NCBI GenBank assembly: GCA_963836015.1 | Contig: CAWIIF010000007.1 | Span: 1-64,000, forward strand | DNA from: CAWCDJ01 sp963836015 | GTDB taxonomy: Bacteria; Acidobacteriota; Terriglobia; Bryobacterales; Bryobacteraceae | Direction of reading: 5' to 3' | DNA: 64,000 bases | Shown: piece after piece, positions 27,329 through 36,399 of the stretch | Position numbering within the stretch: the stretch's first letter is position 1 | Layout: each line of letters begins with the position of its first letter | Position numbers and translations under genes: made by a program | The notes under the pieces: model-generated | What the model saw: only the letters and a program-made list of their open reading frames with translations | The model's database searches: none | Told to the model about the DNA's origin: nothing

Positions 27329-28225
27329 TTAATTGGCCCGTCCTTCCGGGCTGCCGCGGCGGGCGCTGGCGGCGAGTACTTTCTTGTCGCTTCGGAAATC
27401 GCGGCGGAACACGATGAACAGGAAGGTGCCGCAGAACAGCACAAATCCGGCGCCGGCGAAGCGAACCATGTTCATGGCCACGGCCCCATACTTACCGGTG
27501 GCCGGATCGTAGTGGAAGCAGAAGAGCAGGACGGCATCGACGGGGTTGCCGATCTTGCGGCGGGAAGCCTCGACGAGTCCCAGGCGGACATCGCGCGGGG
27601 AGTACTCGACTCCGTAGAAGTAGCGCGAGAGGCGGCCGTCGGGGGTGGCGACCATGATGCCGCTGGCGTGGGCGAACTGGTCAGTCTTGGGGTCGTACTT
27701 GTAGTGGAAACCGAGGGAGTCGGTGAGGGCCTTGATGTTGGCCTCGTCGCCGGTGAGGAAGTGCCAGCCGTTGGCGGTGCCGGGGCGGTTATAGCGCCGG
27801 AGATAGGAATCCTTTTTGGCGGCGGCGGTTTGGGGCGTGTCCTTGGGGTCGAAGCTGAGGGCCACGACCTCGAAATCCTTACCGGGGCTCAAGGTGACTA
27901 CCTTGAGGCTGCTCTCGAGCCCGTTGAGGATCTGGGTGCAGAGCATCGGGCAGCGGTAATAGACCGGCGCGATGATGACGGGCTTATTGCCCTGGAAGTA
28001 AGTGGAGAGCGGCACGGTATGGCCGTACTCATCGTGGAAGGTAAGGTCGAGGGGGATTTGCTGGTCGAGCTTCTGGTCGATTCCGACACCCTGAAGAGCG
28101 CCGGGGACGGTGAGCTTCAGGTTGCTGTCCTGCATGCTGAGGGACGGTTGAGCGGGAGCCGGCTGGCCCGGCTGGGCATGGGCGGCGAGGGCCGCCAGCG
28201 CGAAGGTGATGAGAGTGGTGCGCAT
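27329..28225 (-). CDS. SCO1/SenC-type copper chaperone
   Basis: A 298-residue exported protein with signal peptide (residues 1-17). The thioredoxin-like SCO domain has the copper-binding CPMLC pair (PVYYRCPMLCTQIL) and the conserved downstream His (DQFAHASGIMVAT). SCO proteins deliver copper to the Cu-A site of CoxB. Unusually, a transmembrane helix lies near the C-terminus (MVRFAGAGFVLFCGTFLFIV), so the protein is C-terminally anchored. It sits between the actF-linked small gene and coxB. Start ATG overlaps the upstream stop by one base. Confidence 0.88.
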   Translation of the reverse strand: MRTTLITFALAALAAHAQPGQPAPAQPSLSMQDSNLKLTVPGALQGVGIDQKLDQQIPLDLTFHDEYGHTVPLSTYFQGNKPVIIAPVYYRCPMLCTQILNGLESSLKVVTLSPGKDFEVVALSFDPKDTPQTAAAKKDSYLRRYNRPGTANGWHFLTGDEANIKALTDSLGFHYKYDPKTDQFAHASGIMVATPDGRLSRYFYGVEYSPRDVRLGLVEASRRKIGNPVDAVLLFCFHYDPATGKYGAVAMNMVRFAGAGFVLFCGTFLFIVFRRDFRSDKKVLAASARRGSPEGRAN

Positions 28226-28797
28226 TACTGTTTCTCCGGGGGCTTGCCCGCTCCCTTACGGTCGCGGCTCTGTGGGGAGGCGGTCGCAGGGGTTGCGGGG
28301 GCGGCGGTCGAGGGCGTGGACGCCAGCATGGCGGCGAGAGGGCCGCCGGGCTGCTGCATGATGGGGCCGAGGCCGCTTGCGGTGGGGACGTCGGCGCGGT
28401 CGACGGGCGGGGCTTGCGGGCGCGCGGGAAGTCCCTGCTTCGCCAGCAGGTCGATCGCGACATCGATCGGAACGTGGACGATGCCGTGGCTGCGGTCGAT
28501 CCAGCTATAGCTGTTCAGGATGTCGTCTTCGGCGGCGTGGAAGCGCTGCAGGTCGAGCACCGGGGTCCGCTGCAGGGTGGGAGCGGGGGGCAGCGTCCGG
28601 GCGTCCATGTTCAGGCCGGTGTTCGGGAGGGGGCCGCCGAAAGTGGATTCGAAATAGCGGAAGAGCCCGAACAGGAGCGCGACGGCCACGAGGCAGAGCA
28701 TGACGAGGGCAATGCCGAAGCGGCCGACGGCCCAGGCATTGACGTCGCGCACCTCGAAGCCGGGCTCGCGCTGTTCGAGATCGTGCCTATCGGCCAT
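28225..28797 (-). CDS. Small membrane protein of the ACIII-oxidase cluster
   Basis: About 190 residues from ATG 28797: a charged N-terminus with DLEQREPGFEVRDVN, one transmembrane helix (FGIALVMLCLVAVALLFGLF), an extracytoplasmic helical part (DILNSYSWIDRSHGIVHVPI), and an Ala/Pro-rich tail. Similar one-helix proteins lie between actF and sco in acidobacterial clusters and probably help assembly (inference). The last residues, SPQSRDRKGAGK, are encoded by a copy of a dispersed repeat, so the tail is a repeat-derived extension. It overlaps actF by 11 bases. Confidence 0.7.
   Translation of the reverse strand: MADRHDLEQREPGFEVRDVNAWAVGRFGIALVMLCLVAVALLFGLFRYFESTFGGPLPNTGLNMDARTLPPAPTLQRTPVLDLQRFHAAEDDILNSYSWIDRSHGIVHVPIDVAIDLLAKQGLPARPQAPPVDRADVPTASGLGPIMQQPGGPLAAMLASTPSTAAPATPATASPQSRDRKGAGKPPEKQ
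28245..28279 (-). repeat. Dispersed repeat, copy 2, inside a gene
   Basis: TGCCCGCTCCCT, CGG, CGCGGCTCTGT and GGGGAGG recur in the order seen at 23683-23719. Here the repeat is in frame with the small membrane gene (minus strand) and encodes SRDRKGAG in its C-terminal tail. It is the only recognised repeat copy inside an otherwise intact gene of this operon. Confidence 0.55.
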
Positions 28798-29983
28798 GTT
28801 CCAAAGCCTCCTCGAGATGGGGTTCACGGAGCGGCAGGAGCGGCCGCTTTTCCAACTGGTAGAGGAAATAAGCGAGCCAGACTCCGGTCAGCCCGATGGG
28901 GGCGACGAAATCCATCCAGCTCAGGTGGAAGGAGCCCCGCGAATAGTCGGGCGCCACCAGCCAGTAGAGATCCACCAGGCGCATGAGCAGGACGAACACC
29001 GCGATGGACGCGAGCAGCTTGAAGTTGCGCTTCAGGTCGCGGGAGAGCAGGAGCGCGAAGGGCAGGGCGAAGTGGCCGAAGACGAGCGCGAGGGCGACAT
29101 ACTGCCAGCCGCCGTTGAGGCGCTCGAGATACCAGGGGATCTCTTCAGGAAGATTGCCGGCCCAGATGATGAGGAACTGGGAAAACGAAAAGTACGCCCA
29201 CACCATGACGAGCGCCAGGAGAAACTTGCCGAGGTCGTGGAGGTGGCGCGAGGTGAGGATGCCGCGCATGGGCTCGCGGTAGGAAAGCAGCACCATGACG
29301 GTGATGAGGAACGCCATGGCGGTGAGTGCTCCGCCGGCGACAAAGAGCAGTCCGAACATGCTGGAGTACCAGTGGGGCTGCAGGGACATCACCCAGTCGA
29401 TGGACATGAAGGTGATGGAGAAACCCCAGAAGAGCAACCCCGGTCCGGCGAGCGCGCCCATTTTTCCATGGGCAACGGGGGAGCCTTCGTCCTCTTTCTG
29501 CGACCAGCGGTTGAAAAACCAACCGAGGAAGAACCAGCCGGCGAAATATACGGCGGCACGGATCAGGAAGAACGGCACATTGAGGTAGGGCGCCTTGTGC
29601 TTGAGGACGGGGTCGGCCGCGACGACGGCGGCATGCGACCACGAATAGAGATTGGGGATGCCGATGACGATGGGGAGGAAGAGCAGGGCGACCAGCGGCA
29701 GGGTGCGAATGGCGGCCTCGGCGGGGCGGCGAATGACCACGCCCCAGGCGCCGCCGGTGAGGTACTGGAGCATGAGCCAGGCGAGGGGTCCGAGGGCCAG
29801 GCCGATGATGAACAGGTACGACCAGAGGTACGAGCGGTAGAACTGGAAGGGCGAGACGAGGAAGATGCCGGCGACCAGGAGCAGCAGGCCGGCGCCGCCC
29901 ACGAGGGCGAAGCGGCTGCGCCACTGGCGGAGCTCGTCGCGCAGGGCGGGAGGGATATTGAAATCAAGCGCGGCGGCGGTCAT
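28787..29983 (-). CDS. actF: Alternative complex III subunit ActF
   Basis: A 398-residue integral membrane protein with about ten helices (FALVGGAGLLLLVAGIFLVS; FSITFMSIDWVMSLQPHWYS; FSFSQFLIIWAGNLPEEIPW; the last SWMDFVAPIGLTGVWLAYFL). Conserved polar residues lie in the SIDWVMSLQPHWYS and NLPEEIPWYLER loops. It is a NrfD-related quinone-site subunit of the quinol:electron-acceptor oxidoreductase, paralogous to ActC. It overlaps actE by four bases and the downstream small membrane gene by 11. Confidence 0.9.
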   Translation of the reverse strand: MTAAALDFNIPPALRDELRQWRSRFALVGGAGLLLLVAGIFLVSPFQFYRSYLWSYLFIIGLALGPLAWLMLQYLTGGAWGVVIRRPAEAAIRTLPLVALLFLPIVIGIPNLYSWSHAAVVAADPVLKHKAPYLNVPFFLIRAAVYFAGWFFLGWFFNRWSQKEDEGSPVAHGKMGALAGPGLLFWGFSITFMSIDWVMSLQPHWYSSMFGLLFVAGGALTAMAFLITVMVLLSYREPMRGILTSRHLHDLGKFLLALVMVWAYFSFSQFLIIWAGNLPEEIPWYLERLNGGWQYVALALVFGHFALPFALLLSRDLKRNFKLLASIAVFVLLMRLVDLYWLVAPDYSRGSFHLSWMDFVAPIGLTGVWLAYFLYQLEKRPLLPLREPHLEEALEHGR

Positions 29984-30564
29984 TGCGCACCTCCCTGCTG
30001 GAGCTGCGCGCGGGCCGCGGCGGGCACATCGTTAATCGAGGCATTCTGGCTGAGCTGGAGGGCGCGCACGTAGGCGACGATGGCCCAGCGGTCGGCCGGT
30101 TGAATCTGGGCGGCGTAGTCGGGCATGGCGCCGAATCCATTGGTGATGACGTCGAAGATATAGCCGTTGGGGACCTGGCGGAGGCGATCGATGTGATAGG
30201 AGGGCGGCTTGCGATAGCCGCGCCGGACGATCATGCCGTCGCCGTTGCCGACCCGGCCGTGACAGGGGGTGCAGTAGATATTGAAGCGGTTCTGCCCGCG
30301 CTCGATCATCTCCTTGGTCACGGGGACGGGAAAGTCGTTGGAGGGCTTGCCGTCGGGGCCCTGGCCGGTATAGAAGAGCCGGTCGTCATCGAGGTGGCCG
30401 CGGGCCACGGTGCCGGCGACCAGGGGGCGCGCGGAGCGGCCGTCGGCGAAGAAATCCGAGGGGCGGAGCGGAATGTATTTCGGCTGATCCTGCATGTCCT
30501 GGCGGCAAGCCACGGTTGCGGCGAGCAGGAAGAGGACGAGGCCGAGCCTGGAATTAGTGCGCAA
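29980..30564 (-). CDS. actE: Alternative complex III monohaem cytochrome ActE
   Basis: A 194-residue lipoprotein: signal ending VACRQ (Cys about residue 20) and one class I cytochrome c domain (about residues 85-180) with the haem site CTPCHG and the sixth ligand Met in FGAMPDYAAQIQP. ActE is the mobile haem domain of ACIII that hands electrons on to the oxidase or a soluble carrier. It overlaps actD by 11 bases and actF by four. Confidence 0.9.
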   Translation of the reverse strand: MRTNSRLGLVLFLLAATVACRQDMQDQPKYIPLRPSDFFADGRSARPLVAGTVARGHLDDDRLFYTGQGPDGKPSNDFPVPVTKEMIERGQNRFNIYCTPCHGRVGNGDGMIVRRGYRKPPSYHIDRLRQVPNGYIFDVITNGFGAMPDYAAQIQPADRWAIVAYVRALQLSQNASINDVPAAARAQLQQGGAQ

Positions 30565-31090
30565 CTTCGGACACCTCCCTCGGCTCCATACTTTCGAGGA
30601 ACTGCGCGGTTTGCTGCTGGTCGAACAGCGGATCTACGGATTCGATGCACAGGAAAAAGCGGCTGCGCGAAGCCAGCGCGAATCGCGGCACGTTAAACGT
30701 GGGGTGGTAGGGCATGGGGAGGCCGCAGAGGGCCAGCAGGCCCAGCACCGCGGAGAGCGCGCCGAACAGGATGGTGAGCTCGAACGTGATGATGATATAG
30801 GCCGGCCAGCTGTTGAGGGGGCGGCCGGCGACGTTGATGGGGAAATAGATCACGGTGACGTAGTACTGGAGCAGGAAGCCGGTAATGCCGCCCAGGATGC
30901 CTCCGATCAACACGATCAGGGGGAGGCGGTTGTGGTGCAGGTGGAGCGCGTCGCTCAACTCCTCCACGGGGTAGGGCGTGTAGGCGTCCAGTTTACGGTA
31001 GCCTTTTTCGCGCGCGGCGCGGGCGGCGTTGACGAGGGCGGTCGGGTTGTCGAACTCGGCCATGAGGCCGTAAATCGGGTGCTTGGTCAA
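30554..31090 (-). CDS. actD: Alternative complex III subunit ActD
   Basis: A 178-residue protein of the ActD/DUF3341 family. A cytoplasmic N-terminal domain begins YGLMAEFDNPTALVNAARAA and contains DAYTPYPVEEL, followed by two transmembrane helices (LIVLIGGILGGITGFLLQYY; FELTILFGALSAVLGLLAL). The final region (NVPRFALASRSRFFLCIES) is the usual C-terminal domain. ActD is a peripheral/structural subunit of ACIII without cofactor. It overlaps actC by four bases. Confidence 0.9.
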   Translation of the reverse strand: MTKHPIYGLMAEFDNPTALVNAARAAREKGYRKLDAYTPYPVEELSDALHLHHNRLPLIVLIGGILGGITGFLLQYYVTVIYFPINVAGRPLNSWPAYIIITFELTILFGALSAVLGLLALCGLPMPYHPTFNVPRFALASRSRFFLCIESVDPLFDQQQTAQFLESMEPREVSEVAH

Positions 31091-32472
31091 CCCTGCACCT
31101 CCTCCTCGACCTTGGCCTGGGGCAGAAGGGTCCGGACTTCAAAGATGGAGATCATGGGAAGCAGGCGGATAAACAGGAAAAACAGGAAAAGGAACAGCCC
31201 GATAGTTCCGAGGAAGGTGGCCCAATCCCAGCGGGTGGCTTGAAAGTTCCGCCAGGAAGAGGGCAGAAAGTCCTGCGCCAGGCTGCTGACAATGATGACG
31301 TAGCGCTCGAGCCACATGCCGACCAGAACCACGAGGGAAGAGATAAACAGCAGGACCGGGGTCGAGCGCACCTTCTTGATCCACAGGAACTGCGGGGCGA
31401 TGATGTTGCACGTCACCAGGAACCAGTAATTGACCGCGTACGGGCCGGTCATGCGGTGCCAGAAGGCGGCCATTTCAAAGACATTGCCGCTGTACCAGGC
31501 GAGGAATAGCTCCATCATGTAGGCATAGGCCACGATGAGGCCGGTGGCCAGCATGACCTTGCCGCAGTTATCGAGGTGTCTGTCGGTAATGAGCCCCTGG
31601 AGTCCGTAGACCGAACGCAGCGGGATGGCCAGCGCCAGGACCATGGCGAAACCGGAGTAGATGGCGCCCGCCACGAAGTAAGGCGGGAAGAAGGTGCTGT
31701 GCCAGCCGGGAACGATGGCGATGGTGAAATCGAAGCTGACGACGGTGTGGACCGAGAGCACCAGGGGAGTGGCCAGGCCGGCGAGCAGAAGGGACGCGGT
31801 TTCATACACGGCCCAGTGCCGGGCCGAGCCTCGCCAGCCCATGGAGAGGATGCCGTACAAGAAGCGGGCCACGCGGTTGTGGGTGCGGTCGCGCAAGGTG
31901 GCGAGATCGGGCATCAATCCGACGTACCAGAACAGCGCCGAGACGGTGGCGTAGGTCGAGACCGCGAACACGTCCCACACGAGCGGACTGCGAAAGTTGG
32001 GCTGCACCCCCATGGTGTTGGGGTATGGAAACAGCCAGTAGAAGAGCCAGGGGCGGCCGAGGTGGAGCAGCGGGAACATGCCGGCGCAGGCCACGGCAAA
32101 GAGCGTCATAGCTTCGGCGAACCGGTTGATGGAATTGCGCCATGACTGGTTGAGCAGAAGAAGAATGGCGGAAATGAGGGTTCCCGCGTGGCCGATACCG
32201 ATCCACCATACGAAGTTCGTGATGGCGAAGCCCCAGGCGACGGGAATCATGATGCCCCAGATGCCGACACCCTTGGCAAACAGCAGCGCTACGGCCCACA
32301 GGAAGAAGAAGAGCAGCGTCAACCCGACCGTGATCCCGGCGAACCAGAACATCGGGGTCTTGCGGGTGAGGACGACGGTCGCAATCTGGTCGGTAACCGA
32401 GCCAAAGGTATAGCCGGGGGCGATGATCGCTTTGGACGGCTTATTCTCTGTAGTTACTGGTTCATCTGGCAT
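31087..32472 (-). CDS. actC: Alternative complex III quinol subunit ActC
   Basis: A 461-residue NrfD/PsrC-type membrane protein with about ten helices. Signatures include WWIGIGHAGTLISAILLLL, RFAEAMTLFAVACAGMFPLL, HLGRPWLFYWLFPYPNTMG and SVDFTIAIVPGWH-like SFDFTIAIVPGWHSTFFPPY. It forms the main quinol-oxidation site of ACIII, adjacent to the iron-sulfur part of ActB. It follows actB by nine bases and overlaps actD. Length is normal for the family. Confidence 0.92.
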   Translation of the reverse strand: MPDEPVTTENKPSKAIIAPGYTFGSVTDQIATVVLTRKTPMFWFAGITVGLTLLFFFLWAVALLFAKGVGIWGIMIPVAWGFAITNFVWWIGIGHAGTLISAILLLLNQSWRNSINRFAEAMTLFAVACAGMFPLLHLGRPWLFYWLFPYPNTMGVQPNFRSPLVWDVFAVSTYATVSALFWYVGLMPDLATLRDRTHNRVARFLYGILSMGWRGSARHWAVYETASLLLAGLATPLVLSVHTVVSFDFTIAIVPGWHSTFFPPYFVAGAIYSGFAMVLALAIPLRSVYGLQGLITDRHLDNCGKVMLATGLIVAYAYMMELFLAWYSGNVFEMAAFWHRMTGPYAVNYWFLVTCNIIAPQFLWIKKVRSTPVLLFISSLVVLVGMWLERYVIIVSSLAQDFLPSSWRNFQATRWDWATFLGTIGLFLFLFFLFIRLLPMISIFEVRTLLPQAKVEEEVQG

Positions 32473-32481
32473 AGTGGCGAC

Positions 32482-35475
32482 CTATGACTCAATCTCCGGA
32501 TTGGGGTTGCGCAGAGTGGCCAGATAAGTTGTGCGGGGGCGGGTGTTCAACTCCGCCAGCAGGCCGTAATTGAGCGTTTCCTGTTTCATTTTCTTGACCC
32601 GGCTGTCGGGGTCGTTAATATCGCCGAAGATGATGGCTTCCGTGGGACAACTGGCCTGGCAAGCGGTCTGAATCTCTCCGTCGTAGACCTTACGATTCTC
32701 TTTTTCGGCGTCGATTTTGGCGGCGTTGATGCGCTGGACGCAGTAAGTGCACTTTTCCATTACGCCGCGGCTGCGGACGGTGACGTCGGGATTGTGCAAC
32801 AGCTTGAGGCTGGGAGTTTCGTAATCGGAAAAGAGATAGAAATTGAAGCGGCGCACCTTATACGGGCAGTTATTGGAGCAGTAGCGGGTGCCGACACAGC
32901 GGTTATAGACCATGTCGTTGAGGCCCTCGGCGCTGTGGTTGGTGGCCTGCACGGGGCAGACCAGCTCGCAGGGGGCGTCCTCGCACTGCATACAGGGCAC
33001 CGGCTGGTTGTACATGGCCGGATTGTTGACGTCGCCATTGTAGTAAGTGTCGACGCGGATCCAGTGCATGGCGCGGCCGCGGCGGACCTGGTCCTTGCCG
33101 ACGACGGCGATGTTATTCTCGGCCACGCAGGCGACCACGCAGGCGCTGCATCCGGTGCAGGCATTGAGGTCGATGGCCATACCCCAGGCGTGGCCCTCAT
33201 ACTTCCACTCGGGATAGAGGGTGAGGCCGCGGGGCGGAGCTTCGGCGCCCGCGTGAACGGATTCGGGATCTTTGCGGTACTCCTCGATATCGCCCTTGTG
33301 GATGATGTGGCGGCGGGTGTCGAGGATGTGCTCGTTCTGGGTGGTGGCGAAGAGGTAGGAGCCGGAGGTCTTTTTGAGTTCGAGGCCGTTATCGTTCCAC
33401 AGGGCCGTGGAGGTGCGAAGGCCGTAGGGGTTGAAGCCCATGCCGTTGGCGACGCGGCCGCCGCGGGTGCGTCCATAGCCGAGGTGCAGGGTAGCGGCGC
33501 CGTTGACCTGTCCGGGCTGCACCCATACGGGGGCGCGCAGCGAGCGGCCCTGATAGGTGAGGGTTACGAGATCGCCGGTATCGACGTTGAAGCGATGGGC
33601 GTCGGCGGGGCTGAGGATGCAGGCGTTGTCCCAGGTGAGCTTGGTGATGGGCTTGGGAAGCTCCTGCAGCCAGCCATTGTTGGCGAAGCGGCCGTCGTAG
33701 ATAGTGGGATCGGGCCGGAAGATGACTTCGAGCTTTCCGGCGAGGCGCTGCTTCGCGGCCGGGGAAGTGATGGCGGCGCCGCGGATGGCCGGAGTGCGGG
33801 GCTCGAAGGCTGTTCCCGGCACCACGCCATCGCACACGGATTTGCGCCACCAGGCTTCGAAATCGGCGCCGGTGTGCTGCGCCGCCCAGTAGGCCTTGAC
33901 GAGATCGTAGGCGCGCCGCTCCGGCTGATCGGTGAGCATCTGGAGGATCTCGATGGCGGAGCGCCCGTTATACAGCGGCTGGATGAGCGGCTGCTGGATG
34001 GTCACGGTGCCGTCGAAGGCGCGGGCATCGCCCCAGGCTTCGAGGTAATGGGCCGCGGGAAGGTGCCACTGGCACAGCTCGGAAGTCTCGTTGTCGTAGA
34101 GGCTGAGGTGGACGCGGATGCGGGCCTTGGCGATCTGGTCGCGCATGCCCCACTCGACGGGAGCGTCGAAGGCGGGATTGCCGCCGAGGATGAGGAGAAG
34201 ATCGACGCGGCCGGCCTCGAGATCCTTGACGAGATCGCCGAGCGAGGCGACCTGATCGACGGGGTTGGCCTCGATGGGGTCGCTATAGAAGACCGTCTTG
34301 CCCACGTTGCCGAGGGAGGCGTTCATGACGTGAGCGAGGGCGTGGACGATGGGGGGCTGCTCGCCGCCGGCGATCACCAGGCCGGCGCCCTTGTTGAGCT
34401 GAAGATCGCGGGCGATGGGGCCGAGCCATTTGTAGATGTCGCCGTTATCTCCCTGCTTGGGGCCGTTGGCCGCGCCGAGGCTGGTGGCCAGAGCCCAGGC
34501 GAACTCCTCGATGTCGGCGGCGCGCAGGGGCAGCCGGTGGTCGGCCTTGGACCCCGTGGCGGTGGGGGTGGGCTCGACGACGTACAGCCGGTTCATCTCG
34601 GTTTGATTGCCGCGGACGCGCCGGCGCGCCGCGAACTCGCGGGCATAGCGCAGGAAGGCGGGGCCGGAAGCGAGAAAATCGGAATCGAGCGAAACCACGA
34701 CCTTAGCGTTGGCGAGGTTGTACCAGGTGTTGACGGGCTGGCCGAAGGTCTGGACCGCGGCGGCGCGCGCGCTATGCGGCCCGGCGGGATCCCACTGGTG
34801 CCACTTGGCGGCGGGGAGGAGCTTCTGAATGGTGCGGAACTGCTCCGCCATGGTGGGCGAGGTAATCGTTTCGGTGAGGACGCGGATGCCGGCGCCGTTG
34901 GCGATCCTCTGAGCGGCGCCGATTTCCCGCATAGAGCCGAGGAAGTCGGCCCAGGAGCGAATCTCGCCGTTGTAAGTAACGGCCTGGCTGCGGTCGGGAT
35001 CGTAGAGCTGGAGGACCGAGGCCTGGGAGAAGGGGTCGCAAGCGCCGAGCGTGGCGGGGTGTTCGGGATTGCCCTCCAGCTTGGTGGGCCGTCCCTCGTG
35101 GCTTTCGGCCAGGAGTCCGCTGGCTACCCCGTTCAGAGTGGCAGCAGTAGCGAAGAACAGGGGGCGGCCGGGGATGATCTCTTCCGGCTGCCGGACGTAC
35201 GGCATGATGTGCTCGGTGGGCTGGCGGGTGCAGGCGCTGAGGCCGGCGAGGGCCAGCGAAGCGCCCATGAGCTTGAGGAAGTTGCGGCGGCCTTCGACGC
35301 GGTCTTCGTCGTCGCTCCAGCCGATGGCCTGCTGCGGGAATTCGCGCGCCAGGAGCTCCTGGAATTCGGGTGTGGCGGCGAGATCGTCGAGGCTGCGCCA
35401 ATAGTCGCGGCCGCGGGCGCCTTCCAGCCGCGCGCGAACCGCGGCCAGGTCTAACTTCTTTCTTGTTTCACTCAT
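32482..35475 (-). CDS. actB: Alternative complex III molybdopterin-oxidoreductase-like iron-sulfur subunit ActB
   Basis: About 997 residues. A Tat-type lipoprotein leader (EGRRNFLKLMGASLALAGLS followed by AC) lies near residue 65. Residues about 80-720 resemble the molybdopterin oxidoreductase fold but lack cofactor motifs, as in other ActB1 parts. The C-terminal 250 residues are ActB2 with four cluster motifs: CTGCSACVVAC, CMQCEDAPCELVC, CVGTRYCSNNCPY and CTYCVQRI/CQASCP, giving three 4Fe-4S and one 3Fe-4S by family analogy. It passes electrons from quinol to the ActA haems. ATG 35475 overlaps the actA stop and is preferred over the upstream in-frame TTG at 35484. Confidence 0.93.
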   Translation of the reverse strand: MSETRKKLDLAAVRARLEGARGRDYWRSLDDLAATPEFQELLAREFPQQAIGWSDDEDRVEGRRNFLKLMGASLALAGLSACTRQPTEHIMPYVRQPEEIIPGRPLFFATAATLNGVASGLLAESHEGRPTKLEGNPEHPATLGACDPFSQASVLQLYDPDRSQAVTYNGEIRSWADFLGSMREIGAAQRIANGAGIRVLTETITSPTMAEQFRTIQKLLPAAKWHQWDPAGPHSARAAAVQTFGQPVNTWYNLANAKVVVSLDSDFLASGPAFLRYAREFAARRRVRGNQTEMNRLYVVEPTPTATGSKADHRLPLRAADIEEFAWALATSLGAANGPKQGDNGDIYKWLGPIARDLQLNKGAGLVIAGGEQPPIVHALAHVMNASLGNVGKTVFYSDPIEANPVDQVASLGDLVKDLEAGRVDLLLILGGNPAFDAPVEWGMRDQIAKARIRVHLSLYDNETSELCQWHLPAAHYLEAWGDARAFDGTVTIQQPLIQPLYNGRSAIEILQMLTDQPERRAYDLVKAYWAAQHTGADFEAWWRKSVCDGVVPGTAFEPRTPAIRGAAITSPAAKQRLAGKLEVIFRPDPTIYDGRFANNGWLQELPKPITKLTWDNACILSPADAHRFNVDTGDLVTLTYQGRSLRAPVWVQPGQVNGAATLHLGYGRTRGGRVANGMGFNPYGLRTSTALWNDNGLELKKTSGSYLFATTQNEHILDTRRHIIHKGDIEEYRKDPESVHAGAEAPPRGLTLYPEWKYEGHAWGMAIDLNACTGCSACVVACVAENNIAVVGKDQVRRGRAMHWIRVDTYYNGDVNNPAMYNQPVPCMQCEDAPCELVCPVQATNHSAEGLNDMVYNRCVGTRYCSNNCPYKVRRFNFYLFSDYETPSLKLLHNPDVTVRSRGVMEKCTYCVQRINAAKIDAEKENRKVYDGEIQTACQASCPTEAIIFGDINDPDSRVKKMKQETLNYGLLAELNTRPRTTYLATLRNPNPEIES

Positions 35476-36131
35476 CGATGGCAAGTAGAACAGCTGGTCA
35501 GGAAGCGCGTGCTCTGTATGTGGTTTTCCACCATTAAGCGGCGGCCGATTTCGTCCTGGTCGCCGGCGGGCTGATAGCCCATCTTGGTGATGAACTCACG
35601 CGGCCTGAGATACTTTTCGGGGTTGCGGTGGCAGTTCAGGCACCACTCCATGTGAAGGGTGGGTTCCTGCGCCGTCAAAGGCATTTGGTCCACCCTGCCG
35701 TGGCAGCTTTCGCAACCTACTCCCTTGTTGATATGAATGCTGTGGTTGAAATAGACAAAGTCCGGCAGATCGTACACGCGGGTCCAGCGGATCGATTCTC
35801 CGGTACGGAAACTGGCGCGGACAGGCTCCAGCGTGGGGCTGGTGTTCCAGATCTGCGAATGACAATTCATGCAGGTCTTGGTCGGGGGAATGTTGGCGAA
35901 GCTCGACTGCTCAACCGTGGTATGGCAATAACGGCAGTCCAGGCCGAGGCCGCCGACATGATGGGCGTGGCTGAAGGGGACCGGCTGCTCGCGCGGCTGC
36001 TGGGCGCGAGTGGCGTAATAGGAGCGGTCCAATTCGGTAAAGGCCCACGTGACAAAAGCCAGGATGAACACCGCGCCAAAAATCGTAATGCGCGCAAACG
36101 TGTTCGTGCTGTGATGAAATATTTGGGACAT
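35472..36131 (-). CDS. actA: Alternative complex III pentahaem cytochrome ActA
   Basis: A 219-residue membrane-anchored multihaem cytochrome c. One N-terminal transmembrane helix (ITIFGAVFILAFVTWAF) precedes five CxxCH sites: CRYCH, CMNCH, CESCH, CLNCH and CSTCH, matching the five haems known for ActA. It accepts electrons from ActB iron-sulfur clusters and passes them to ActE. It is the first gene of the 12-gene minus-strand operon running to 23729. The final CSTCHR lies at the very C-terminus, overlapping the actB start by four bases. Confidence 0.93.
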   Translation of the reverse strand: MSQIFHHSTNTFARITIFGAVFILAFVTWAFTELDRSYYATRAQQPREQPVPFSHAHHVGGLGLDCRYCHTTVEQSSFANIPPTKTCMNCHSQIWNTSPTLEPVRASFRTGESIRWTRVYDLPDFVYFNHSIHINKGVGCESCHGRVDQMPLTAQEPTLHMEWCLNCHRNPEKYLRPREFITKMGYQPAGDQDEIGRRLMVENHIQSTRFLTSCSTCHR

Positions 36132-36330
36132 CGTCTACTGCCTCTGTCCCAATTCCAGAGTCAAAAGTGTGTAAGTTCGCATCAGGAAGACAGCAAGTAC
36201 AAACCAACTACCTTTAATTTCCCTCTTCAGCTTCCCGGAATTCGGTATCAACTATCGGATGCCGAAAACGGGATTTTGCTTCATTGTAAACGAAGCGAAT
36301 GACGATTCACACGTGTTTCCCTCGAAAGCA

Positions 36331-36359
36331 CCACAAAATCGACGCGACAGGAAGCGTCG
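36331..36359 (-). terminator. Candidate intrinsic terminator after the asparaginase gene
   Basis: On the minus strand CGACGC (36359-36354) and GCGTCG (36345-36340) form a six-pair stem around an eight-base loop, followed by ATTTTGTGG. It lies about 40 bases after the stop of the minus-strand asparaginase gene and ahead of the respiratory operon. Confidence 0.45.
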
Positions 36360-36399
36360 CGTACGATGTTAGCGGTTGAGTTGTAGTCATTTGCTGCAA

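Noticed and set aside
32794..35454. An 886-codon plus-strand open frame opposite actB
   Set aside because: Shadow of actB, which carries clear iron-sulfur motifs on the minus strand.
36278..36296. GCTTC/GAAGC inverted repeat upstream of actA as a terminator
   Set aside because: Only five pairs with a nine-base loop and no T-tract on either strand; left as an unassigned possible operator.
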